Source of the DNA: Prevotella sp.
Lineage (GTDB): Bacteria > Bacteroidota > Bacteroidia > Bacteroidales > Bacteroidaceae
DNA: 42,065 bases
NCBI GenBank assembly: GCA_017455495.1
Contig: JAFTAR010000014.1
Location: 1 to 42,065, forward strand
Direction: 5' to 3'
This document shows, one piece after another, positions 26,199-34,600 of this stretch. Each line of letters starts with the position of its first letter. Positions within the stretch are counted from its first letter, which is position 1. Below the pieces are notes generated by a model, which saw nothing but the letters and a program-made list of their open reading frames with translations, made no database searches and was not told where the DNA came from. The position numbers and the translations under genes were made by a program.

Positions 26199-28586
26199 AT
26201 GGGACGGAAGTTGAGAATCGCGATGTTGGCACTGCTAATGACGGTGGCATCGTCTGTAATGGCCCAGGATGTGAGAGTGGACTTTATTACTCCGTTGATA
26301 GTTCATGTGGTGAAAGGGCAGCCCACCAGGACCCTTGTGGTGACAGCCGAGCCGGAACAGGTGGACGTGAGCCGCAGCGGCAACACATGGAAGAGCAGCG
26401 AGCTGACGGTGCGCCTTGAGCCGGCGACAGGCCGTCTGACCTTCCTTACCAAGAGCGGCCGTGTGCTGCTGCGGGAAAAAGACTGGAGCCTCGAAGCACA
26501 TGACGGCAGCAGCCGGCAGGTCAGTCAGTCGTTCTTGCTCGACAGGGACGAGGCTATCTACGGTCTTGGCACCATCCAGAACGGACGCATGAACCGCCGC
26601 GGCGAACACAAGCGCATGGAACAGTCAAACCTGGAGGACTTCCAGTGCGTGCTGCAGAGCATAAAGGGCTGGGGCATATACTGGGAGAACTACTCGCCAA
26701 CACAGTTTGACGACGATGCCGACGGCATGACGCTGACATCAGAGGAAGGCCAGGGCGTGGACTACTACTTCATGTACGGCGGCTCTGCCGACGGCGTGAT
26801 AGCACTTATGCGCCGCCTCACGGGCGACGTGCCCATGTTCCCGATGTGGACCTATGGCTTCTGGCAGTCGAAGGAACGCTACAAGACTGCCGCAGAGACC
26901 GAGGCCGTTGTAGACCGCTACCGTGAGCTGGGCGTGCCCCTCGACGGCATAATACAGGACTGGCAGTACTGGGGCCCCAACTACTTGTGGAATGCCATGG
27001 ACTTCCTGTCAGAGGATTTCCGCAACGGCCGTCAGATGATAGACAACGTGCACAACAAGCATGCACACTTCATGATAAGCATCTGGGCCAGCTTCGGACC
27101 CATGACACAACAGTACCGCGAGCTGGACTCTCTTGGACTCCTGCTGCCCATTGAGACATGGCCGCAGAGCGGACTGTCGCACATCTGGCCCCCAAGAATG
27201 GACTACCCGTCGGGTGTCAAGGTATACGATGCCTTTAGCCCCAAGGCACGTGAGATATACTGGAAATACCTCAAGCGGCTCTATGACTACGGCACTGACG
27301 CCTGGTGGATGGACTCCACCGACCCCGACTTCTTCAACCCACGGGAGAGCGACTACCAGCATGCGGTTTATGGTGGTACGTGGCGTTCGCAGCGCAACGC
27401 CTTCCCCCTTGAGACCGTGCGCGGAGTATACCAGGCACAGAGAAATGAGGGCACTTCCAAACGAGTGTTCATCATGACCCGTTCTTCGTTTGCCGGACAG
27501 CAGCACTACGGCTCAAACATGTGGAGCGGCGACGTGGCATCGTCGTGGGAAATGCTGCGCAAGCAGGTGCCCGCCGGACTGAGCTTCACGCTGACGGGCA
27601 ATCCTAACTTCAACACCGATATAGGCGGCTTCTTCTGTAGCGCGTACAACACCCGCGGCCGTGGTTCGGCACCTCAGAACCAGCAGTTCCAGGAGCTGTA
27701 CGTGCGCTGGATGCAGTATGGGCTGTTCTGCCCCGTATTCCGCAGTCACGGTGCCGATGCACCGCGCGAAATATGGCAGTTCGGCCACAGTGGCGAGCCT
27801 GTCTACGATGCCATAGAGCAGATGATACGTCTGCGCTACCGCCTTATACCTTATTTATATAGCACGGCATGGCAGGTGACATCAGGCAACGGCAGCTATA
27901 TGCGCCCGCTCTTTGCCGACTTCGCAAGCGACAAGCGTACATGGGATATAAATGATGAGTTCCTCTTCGGCCGCAGCATTCTGGCCGCTCCCATTCTTGA
28001 AGCCCAGTACACCGAGGAGCGTATTATCAGGGCCGATGCCATGACAGGCTGGGACCGCCAGACTGTGTCCGACGGTTCAGCCGTCGGAATCATTGACTTC
28101 ACTGCCACGAAAACCGCGACGAAGTATCTGCCGAAGGGCACTTCGTGGTATGACTTCTGGACGGGCCGCAATTACAGGGGCGGACAGACCGTCACCCTTG
28201 AGACCTCGCTCAGCCGCGTGCCCATGTTCGTGAGGGCAGGAAGCATAGTGCCGCTGGGCCCCGTCATGCAGTATGTTGGTGAGACGGCCTGGGATGACCT
28301 TGAGCTCCGCGTCTATCCAGGTGCCGATGCCACATTCACCCTCTATGAAGACGAGGGCGACGGCTACAACTATGAGCAGGGTGTGTACAGCACCATCACC
28401 TTCAGCTGGAACGACCGCAGCCGCACCCTCACCATTGGCCGGCGACAGGGAGAATACCCCGGCATGCTCCGCCAGCGACAGTTCACCATCGTTATGCCCG
28501 ATGGCACACTGCAGGTGGTGAGCTATGACGGTACAGAAACGAGTTGGACATATACTACTCGTGCTACTGGTGCTACCCGCCACTGA
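26199..28586 (+). CDS. Secreted GH31 family alpha-glycosidase
   Basis: 795 residues from the ATG at 26199; the upstream in-frame start is a TTG. The signal peptide ends SSVMAQ. An N-terminal beta-domain includes AIYGLGTIQNGRMNRRG. The catalytic barrel has the nucleophile Asp372 in WWMDSTDPD and the acid/base Asp445 in MWSGDVASSW, both intact; the substrate-side motifs DGIIQDWQYWG and FRSHGAD are also present. Beta-sandwich C-terminal domains contain the conserved YPGADATFTLYEDEGDGY. GH31 members cleave alpha-glucosides or alpha-xylosides; the overall look is closer to the Bacteroidetes alpha-xylosidase/glucosidase group, but the substrate is not determined. It starts 46 bases after the TIR gene on the same strand. 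Its last codons (TTRATGATRH) lie in a repeat that is inverted in the 3' region. Confidence 0.92.
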   Translation: MGRKLRIAMLALLMTVASSVMAQDVRVDFITPLIVHVVKGQPTRTLVVTAEPEQVDVSRSGNTWKSSELTVRLEPATGRLTFLTKSGRVLLREKDWSLEAHDGSSRQVSQSFLLDRDEAIYGLGTIQNGRMNRRGEHKRMEQSNLEDFQCVLQSIKGWGIYWENYSPTQFDDDADGMTLTSEEGQGVDYYFMYGGSADGVIALMRRLTGDVPMFPMWTYGFWQSKERYKTAAETEAVVDRYRELGVPLDGIIQDWQYWGPNYLWNAMDFLSEDFRNGRQMIDNVHNKHAHFMISIWASFGPMTQQYRELDSLGLLLPIETWPQSGLSHIWPPRMDYPSGVKVYDAFSPKAREIYWKYLKRLYDYGTDAWWMDSTDPDFFNPRESDYQHAVYGGTWRSQRNAFPLETVRGVYQAQRNEGTSKRVFIMTRSSFAGQQHYGSNMWSGDVASSWEMLRKQVPAGLSFTLTGNPNFNTDIGGFFCSAYNTRGRGSAPQNQQFQELYVRWMQYGLFCPVFRSHGADAPREIWQFGHSGEPVYDAIEQMIRLRYRLIPYLYSTAWQVTSGNGSYMRPLFADFASDKRTWDINDEFLFGRSILAAPILEAQYTEERIIRADAMTGWDRQTVSDGSAVGIIDFTATKTATKYLPKGTSWYDFWTGRNYRGGQTVTLETSLSRVPMFVRAGSIVPLGPVMQYVGETAWDDLELRVYPGADATFTLYEDEGDGYNYEQGVYSTITFSWNDRSRTLTIGRRQGEYPGMLRQRQFTIVMPDGTLQVVSYDGTETSWTYTTRATGATRH

Positions 28587-28816
28587 TTATCAGTGAGTTG
28601 GCGGTAGCACGAAGGTGCGACAACCCGCTACCGGTGCTCCCCATGAAAATGCGGCAGCCCCTCATGGTTGTGCGGAGCCTCCCCATGAACGTGAGGCAGC
28701 CCCTCATGGTTGTGCGGAGCCTCCCCACCATAAAAAAAGTGCCCATTTCACCGGCATCTTTTCCATTTTCGCACTACTGCTACCGCCATTGGTAGCTCCG
28801 GTAGCACCAGTAGCAC
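28561..28816. repeat. Inverted repeat joining the GH31 gene tail and 3' region
   Basis: GTGCTACTGGTGCTACC (28561-28577, coding for the C-terminal ATGAT residues) is the perfect reverse complement of GGTAGCACCAGTAGCAC (28800-28816). Nested inside are GGCGGTAGC (28600) against GCTACCGCC (28779) and the palindrome CACTGATTATCAGTG (28581-28595), which includes the stop codon. The structure fills most of the 312-base gap between the GH31 and ATPase genes; no gene is seen there. Confidence 0.7.
28639..28722. repeat. Two tandem 42-bp repeats
   Basis: CCCCATGAA at 28639 and 28681 begins two 42-base units sharing GCAGCCCCTCATGGTTGTG and differing at about three positions; a third, partial copy begins at 28723. 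The unit contains a small stem (TGAGG/CCTCA). It is intergenic, and the short frames across it show no sign of being coding. Confidence 0.75.
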
Positions 28817-28835
28817 CGGTAGCACCGGTAGCACT
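28791..28835. repeat. Five 9-bp tandem repeats (GGTAGCACC)
   Basis: Units at 28791, 28800, 28809, 28818 and 28827 read GGTAGCTCC, GGTAGCACC, AGTAGCACC, GGTAGCACC and GGTAGCACT. The inverse of the same word forms the last codons of the GH31 gene. Confidence 0.8.
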
Positions 28836-28871
28836 ACCTTATGCATATATGTGTATTAGTGCAAAATAAGA

Positions 28872-28900
28872 AGACAACTTAGACAACTTGGGACAACTTT
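28872..28900. repeat. GTTGTC-rich repeat, copy 2
   Basis: AGACAACTTAGACAACTTGG followed by GACAACTTT is the reverse complement of the word string at 181-211. It covers the end of the ATPase gene: its stop codon (28899-28901) lies at the repeat edge. Confidence 0.65.
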
Positions 28901-30338
28901 ATCTGAATAATTCATCCGCCGTGACTGCCGACGTAACGATATCAGAATGAGCATTCCGGTCGATTGGATAGACTGTTATAAAAGTAAGATGATAGCTCTT
29001 GCTGGGCTTGATTTGCTCCAAAGAGCCAATGTGCCTTTGCAACTTCTCGGCATAAGACTTCGTTATGACATAATTAGTCTTGGAATACTTCATTTTGCAA
29101 ACATTGACTACGTCATCGGCACGGTCTATCAGCAAGTCTATCTGCATACCTTCTGTGCCGTCATCTGCATTCACCACAAGCGAAGATTCATTCGATGCTA
29201 CACCTGCAATCTGCAAAGCCATCTTTATCTGAGTGATATGTTGCAGACATACTTCTTCAAATGCTATTCCACGCCACGATGTTATTTCAGGTTCCTTCAT
29301 GTGGTGTAGCCAATAGTCTCGTTCCGTCACATTGAGTTTTTCCTTGAAATGCAGCCAGAACCAGCAGAAACAGTCGGACAATTTGTAGTACTCTTCATTT
29401 ACTGCGTGTCCCCAAGGAATATACTTTGTGACGAAATCGCTGGCTATCAGAGCCTTTAGCATCTTTGTAAAATCGCCATTGGGATTGATTCCTGTTCCTT
29501 GGGCTATCTCATCTCGGCGGTAACCAGCATGGCGCTTGAATAGAAAACGGATAATTTTCATGCAGCTGGAGGCATTGTTGAAGACAGAATTAAACAGTCG
29601 CTCGAACTCGTCACCAAGCTTGGCTTTGGGGTTGAAAAATAATGTGTCAATATTCTGCGCCAGACTGAGTGTAGGATTAAAACAGTCAAGATAGAACGGA
29701 ATTCCGCCAAGAATCATGTATGCTTGGATAATGTTGTAGCGTGTCATGGTGATTTTTCTGCTCTCAAAGAACTGCTCGCATTCTAATAACGTGAATGGCG
29801 ATAGTTTCATTTCACAGGTCAGACGGCCATAGAGTCCGCCTTTGTTGTTGATGATATTATCAAGCATCCACGACGTAGCGGAGCCGCAAACTACAAAGCA
29901 GAGGTTGTGGCGGCTGCATCCCCATCCGTTCCAAAACGCTTCAAGTGCCGTCAGGAATGCAGAACGTGGAGTGTCCATCCAAGGCAGCTCGTCGATAAAC
30001 ACTACCTGGCGTGTGCCATTGTCCTGCCTTTCCAGTAACTGTTCCAACAGGAAGAATGCCTCCATCCAAGACTTTGGTTTTGATATGCCCTCCATGCCAT
30101 AACGAATCAATGAGAAATGGAAGTTCTGTAGTTGGTCTTTTAGTGTAACTTTTCTCTTGCGGTCGTAAGGTGAAAGTCCTGTATGATGGAACACCATGTT
30201 GTCGTGAAGTACCTCATTAATGAGGAACGTCTTGCCAACCCGGCGCCGGCCGTACACTGCTATGAACTCCGCTCTGCCACTCTCGTAGCGACGAGTCAAC
30301 TCTGCAATCTCCTGTTTTCTGCCAATGATTGTACACAT
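28899..30338 (-). CDS. AAA ATPase with C-terminal DUF234-like domain
   Basis: 479 residues from the ATG at 30338 (MCTIIGRKQEIAEL), which is preceded by a -7 box inside the longer frame. The P-loop is GRRRVGKT (30-37), Walker B is VVFIDELPW (112-120), and a sensor-like VVCGSATSWM follows: the pattern of the archaeal-type ATPases common in Bacteroidetes. A winged-helix-like middle (RRDEIAQGTGINPNGDFTKMLKALI) precedes a C-terminal DUF234 region of the PD-(D/E)xK type. There the expected D...E-x-K appears as IDLLIDRADDVVNVCKMK, with Lys415 in place of the usual Glu, so nuclease activity is probably lost. The cellular role of the family is unclear; mobile-element or toxin-like functions have been suggested. 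The base composition looks more AT-rich than that of its neighbours, which fits lateral acquisition. Confidence 0.85.
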   Translation of the reverse strand: MCTIIGRKQEIAELTRRYESGRAEFIAVYGRRRVGKTFLINEVLHDNMVFHHTGLSPYDRKRKVTLKDQLQNFHFSLIRYGMEGISKPKSWMEAFFLLEQLLERQDNGTRQVVFIDELPWMDTPRSAFLTALEAFWNGWGCSRHNLCFVVCGSATSWMLDNIINNKGGLYGRLTCEMKLSPFTLLECEQFFESRKITMTRYNIIQAYMILGGIPFYLDCFNPTLSLAQNIDTLFFNPKAKLGDEFERLFNSVFNNASSCMKIIRFLFKRHAGYRRDEIAQGTGINPNGDFTKMLKALIASDFVTKYIPWGHAVNEEYYKLSDCFCWFWLHFKEKLNVTERDYWLHHMKEPEITSWRGIAFEEVCLQHITQIKMALQIAGVASNESSLVVNADDGTEGMQIDLLIDRADDVVNVCKMKYSKTNYVITKSYAEKLQRHIGSLEQIKPSKSYHLTFITVYPIDRNAHSDIVTSAVTADELFR

Positions 30339-30358
30339 ATCTTCTATCTTGTTTGCTG

Positions 30359-30366
30359 CAAAGTTA
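30359..30366 (-). promoter_or_regulatory. -7 box of the ATPase gene
   Basis: Minus-strand TAACTTTG fits TAnnTTTG, 21 bases upstream of the ATG at 30338. The short leader supports this start over the longer frame. Confidence 0.55.
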
Positions 30367-30518
30367 TGAATAATAAATGGAACTGACAAGAAAAGAAATG
30401 TTAAAAATGGAATAAAATCAATCTTATTCCGCTAAAGGTGCGCGATTTTGGCGGGCTGTAGCTGAATAAGCGAAGATTTATCCGTAAGTCCACCCAAAAA
30501 AAAGATTATGCTTTTCTC

Positions 30519-31094
30519 CTAATAAAGCAGGAGCAGACCGGCGAAGCCTGCCATGAGAATCATCTTGATGGGGTTCACCTTGAAGAACTTTGTGCCAATG
30601 AAGGTGGCAATGAACAGGAGCACGCTGATGGTGAACTGCCACAGGTCCTCGCTGGGCTTGGAGAAGTTCTCGGGAGTGCACAGCAGCAGTGTGGCCGCGG
30701 CAAGCAGTCCTACCACGGCGGGGCGCAGGCCGGCAAAGATGCTCTGAACGGTGGCAGTGTGCATATACTTAAGGAACATCTTTGCTATGAGAATCATAAG
30801 GATGAGCGACGGCAGCACCAGCGCAAACGTGGCTACGCACGAACCGAATATGGACATGGCCTCGCCGTAGCCGGCATTGTGCACGGCGGTGTAGCCGCAG
30901 TAGGTGGCCGAGTTTATGCCGATGGGGCCGGGTGTCATCTGGCTGATGGCCACGATGTCGGTAAACTCCTGAGTGTTCATCCAGCCCCAGTGGTGAACCA
31001 CCTCGCCCTGTATGAGCGACAGCATGCCGTAGCCTCCGCCGAAGCCGAAGAGGCCTATCTGGAAGAAGGTGATGAAGAGATACAAATAAATCAT
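30519..31094 (-). CDS. Chromate-transporter family half protein (second)
   Basis: 191 residues, almost entirely hydrophobic with about six membrane helices. It carries the family signatures FFQIGLFGFGGGYGML near the N-terminus and ISQMTPGPIGINSATYCGY around residue 50. Full-length ChrA proteins have two such halves in one chain; single-domain members work as pairs encoded side by side, as here with the gene ending at 31146. Whether the substrate is chromate, sulfate or another anion cannot be told, and the location after purL does not point to chromate resistance. The gap to the upstream partner is 51 bases and contains a G-rich palindrome. Confidence 0.88.
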   Translation of the reverse strand: MIYLYLFITFFQIGLFGFGGGYGMLSLIQGEVVHHWGWMNTQEFTDIVAISQMTPGPIGINSATYCGYTAVHNAGYGEAMSIFGSCVATFALVLPSLILMILIAKMFLKYMHTATVQSIFAGLRPAVVGLLAAATLLLCTPENFSKPSEDLWQFTISVLLFIATFIGTKFFKVNPIKMILMAGFAGLLLLY

Positions 31095-31110
31095 CTTTGT
31101 AGTCTATATA

Positions 31111-31144
31111 CTCCCCTCCCTCAGGGAGGGGCAGTGGGAGGGTC
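31111..31144. repeat. G-rich palindrome element, single copy
   Basis: CTCCCCTCCC, then TCA, then GGGAGGGGCAG and TGGGAGGG. The same architecture as the operon cassettes: a CCCTCCC/GGGAGGG stem followed by two further G-tracts, giving GGG-N1-GGGG-N4-GGG-N1-GGG on the plus strand. It is a solitary copy between the two chromate-transporter genes, in the orientation of the outer (5' UTR) arms. Confidence 0.75.
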
Positions 31145-31145
31145 C

Positions 31146-31679
31146 TTACTCTGTTGGTTTAATCATCTTGCCGTAGACATAGCCGCCGATGGCTGCAAGC
31201 AGTATTATCAGGATGGGCGACACGCCAAGCAGCCAGATGGCCAGTGCGCCGGCTATGGGAATCCAGCATGTGGCCCATGTTATCTTTGCGCTCTTGGCAA
31301 GGTTGAACGTAGGCACGGCGATGAGGGCCACCACGGCGGGGCGTATGCCACGGAAGATGGCGGCCACCACGGGGTTGTCCTGGAAGCGGTGGAAGAACAT
31401 GGCTATGAGCAGTATGATGAGCAGCGACGGCAGGCAGGTGCCGAGACATGCCGATATAGCCCCCCGCACGCCTCGCAGCTTGTAGCCCACGAAGATGCTG
31501 ATGTTTGCCGCAAAGACACCGGGGCAGCTCTGGGCAATGGCAATGAGGTCGAGCATCTCGTCCTTGGACACCCAGTGCTTCTGGTTCACCACCTCTTCCT
31601 CAATCAAAGGTATCATGGCATATCCACCCCCCAGGGTGAACATGCCAATATTGAAGAAGGTTGTAAAGAGCTTAAGCAT
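31146..31679 (-). CDS. Chromate-transporter family half protein (first)
   Basis: 177 residues from the ATG at 31679 (MLKLFTTFFNIGMF). That start overlaps the purL stop by 8 bases, a typical coupling arrangement. Signatures: FFNIGMFTLGGGYAMIPLIEEEV and IAIAQSCPGVFAANISIFVGYK, with about six hydrophobic helices. Its glycine-rich and PG motifs differ from those of the second half protein (SCPG against MTPG), as expected for the two non-equivalent halves of a heteromeric transporter. Co-transcription with purL is likely; the metabolic reason is not apparent. Confidence 0.88.
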   Translation of the reverse strand: MLKLFTTFFNIGMFTLGGGYAMIPLIEEEVVNQKHWVSKDEMLDLIAIAQSCPGVFAANISIFVGYKLRGVRGAISACLGTCLPSLLIILLIAMFFHRFQDNPVVAAIFRGIRPAVVALIAVPTFNLAKSAKITWATCWIPIAGALAIWLLGVSPILIILLAAIGGYVYGKMIKPTE

Positions 31680-34600
31680 GTGCCTCCACCCACTTACGTG
31701 CGTTGACAAATGCCTCTATCCACGGTGTCACCTCGTCCTTGCGGCGGTTGGCGGGATACCAGGCGTTCTGCCAGGGGAAGATGGCACGCTCCAGGTGGGG
31801 CATCATGCACAGGTGGCGTCCGTCCTCAGAGCAGATGCCGGCCACGTCAAAGTCGGAGCCGTTGGGGTTGGCGGGATAGCCGTGGTAGTTGTACTTGGCA
31901 ATGATGCTGTAGTCGCTCTCCTTGCCCGGCAGCGAGAACTTGCCCTCGCCGTGGGCCACCCACAAGCCCAGCTTAGAGCCGCTCAGCGAGCCGAACATCA
32001 CGCTGTTGTTCTGCGGAATCTGCAGGGTGATGAACTCGCTCTCAAACTTGTGCGAATCGTTGTGAAGCATCCTGGCACCCTTGGCTCCTGTCAGTCCGAG
32101 TTCAACCATCAGCTGGCAACCGTTGCAGATGCCAAGTGAGAGGGTGTCTTTGCGGGCATAGAACTTATCAAGGGCCTCCTTGGCCTTGGGGTTGTAGAGG
32201 AAAGCTCCCGCCCAGCCCTTGGCGGAGCCGAGCACGTCGGAGTTGGAGAAACCGCCGCAGAAGACGATGAAGTTCACATCGTCCAGTGTCTCACGCCCTG
32301 CGATAAGGTCGGTCATCATTACGTCTTTCACGTCGAAACCGGCCAGATAGAGCATATAGGCCATCTCGCGTTCGCCGTTGGTACCTTTTTCGCGGATGAT
32401 GGCGGCGTGGAGGCCGCTTGGTATGCGTCGGTCGGGATTGATTCCGTATTGGGCGAATTTTCCGGTAAAGGATTTCGGAAGAAGCCACTGGAGCGGCTGC
32501 AGCTTGTAGTTCCGGAAGCGCTCGTCGGCCTTTCCGTTCATGCTCTGCTTGCGGTCCAGGCGCCGTGAGGTCTCGTACCAGACATCGCGCAGCATGTCAA
32601 TGTCGAGCGTTTGCTCGAAATCGCCCTTACGGATGTGCAGGTAGCGTTCGCGCATGGGCACTCCGATATAGATGTAGCCTACGCCGGCCTCTTCGAGTGT
32701 CTTCTTGAAGGCTTCTTCGTTACGGGAACTTACCTGGACTACTACGCCAGGATTCTCGGCGAAGAGAATCTTCGTGATGTCCTCCTCGGCATAGTTCACG
32801 AGGTTTATCTTCAGTCCGCCCTGCGTGTTGGCAAAGCACATTTCGAGCAGAGTGGTGACGAGGCCGCCTGCGCTGATGTCGTGTCCGGCGAGCAGGAGGC
32901 CATGGCGCACGCACTCCTGCACGGCATTGAATGCATCGCGGAAGTATTCGGCATTCTGCACCGTGGGCACGTCGGAGCCTACGCGTCCCAGGCTCTGTGC
33001 CAACGCACTGCCACCCAGATGCAGGGCGTCAAACGAGAAGTCGATGTGGTAGAGGGCGCTCTTAGGCTCTGCGGAGAGCACGGGACTCACCACCTTGCGG
33101 ATGTCGGATACCTGTCCGCCGCTGGAGACGATGACGGTTCCCGGAGAGATAATCTTGGTACCGTCAGGGTATTTCTGGGTCATGGAGAGGCTGTCTTTGC
33201 CTGTGGGCACATTAATCTCCAACTGGCAGCAGAAGTCGCTTAGTGCCTCGACGGCCTGATAGAGGCGGGCATCCTCGCCCTTCTGGGCACGGCACGGCCA
33301 CATCCAGTTGGCGCTGAGGCTGACGCTGTCGAGCCCTTCCTCCAGCGGTGCCCATACGAGATTGGTGAGCGATTCGGCCACGCTGAGCACGCTGCCGGCT
33401 GCGGGGCTGGCAAGTGCAGCCTGGGGCGCATGGCCCAGTGCGGTGGCAATACCCTTGCGACCACGGTAGTCGAGGGCTACCACACCACAGTCGGAGAGCG
33501 GCAGCTGCAACTCTCCCTGACACTGCTGGCGCGCTACCTTACCTGTCACGGAACGGTCCACCTTGTTCGTGAGCCAGTCCTTGCAGGCTACGCTCTCCAG
33601 CGAGAGCACGCCTTCGATGTAGGCGTTTAGTTTCTCAGATACGTCAAGGCTCTTGGCATCTACCGGGGCATAGTGCCGCTCCACAGTCTCGTCACGCATT
33701 ACTGTCTTGGGGCTGTGGCCGAACATCTGAGCTACGTCAAGATCGAATGGGCGCACGCCGTCGGCTTGCTGGAAGGCGAAGTGGGCATCGCCCGTGGTCT
33801 CGCCCACCACGTAGAGCGGAGCTCGCTCGCGCTCGGCAATGCGGCGGACGTGTTCGATATGCTTCTCGTCGATGAGCAGGCCCATGCGTTCCTGGCTTTC
33901 GTTGGCGATGATTTCCTTGGCCGAGAGTGTCGGGTCGCCGATGGGCAGCTTGGTCATGTCAATAAGGCCGCCGCATTCCTCCACCAGCTCGGAGAGGCAG
34001 TTCACGTGGCCTGCCGATCCGTGGTCGTGAATGCTGACTACGGGGTTGACGTCTTCCTCGCACAGGGCACGTACCAGATTGTTGGCGCGCTTCTGCATCT
34101 CAGGATTGGCTCGTTGCACGGCGTTCAGCTCGATGCCGCTGCTGTAGCGACCGGTGTCCACGCTGGAGACACTGCCTCCACCGAGCCCGATACGATAGTT
34201 GTCGCCACCCACGACGACAATCTTGTTGCCCTTCTGAGGCTCCTTCTTCAGGCAGTCGCGCCGTGTGCCGTAGCCCACTCCGCCAGCCAGCATGATTACC
34301 TTGTCGTAGCCGTATTGCTCGCCGTTCTCTTCGTGCTCGAAGGTGAGCACCGAACCCGTGATGAGCGGCTGTCCGAACTTGTTGCCGAAGTCTGAGGCAC
34401 CGTTGGAAGCCTTGATGAGAATCTGCTCGGGTGTCTGGTAGAGCCAGGGACGGGGAGGCATGGCTCCCTGCCGGGGAGTGGGGTAGCTGGTCATATATAC
34501 AGCGGTGCCGGCGATGGGCCATGAGCCTGTGCCGCCGCCCATGCGGTCGCGTATCTCGCCGCCCGTGCCGGTGGAGGCACCGTTGAATGGCTCCACGGTG

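Noticed and set aside
28639..28835. Possible CRISPR array.
   Set aside because: The 42-bp units are adjacent without spacers and the 9-bp units are too short; no cas gene nearby.
28544..28869. Two overlapping plus-strand frames of 82-84 codons across the repeat region after the GH31 gene.
   Set aside because: Their sequence is simply the translation of the 42-bp and 9-bp tandem repeats; no start signal or coding character.
30519..31679. The two chromate-transporter halves as one frameshifted full-length gene.
   Set aside because: Each half has its own start, stop and complete N-terminal motif with a 51-base gap; paired half-size members are a known arrangement.
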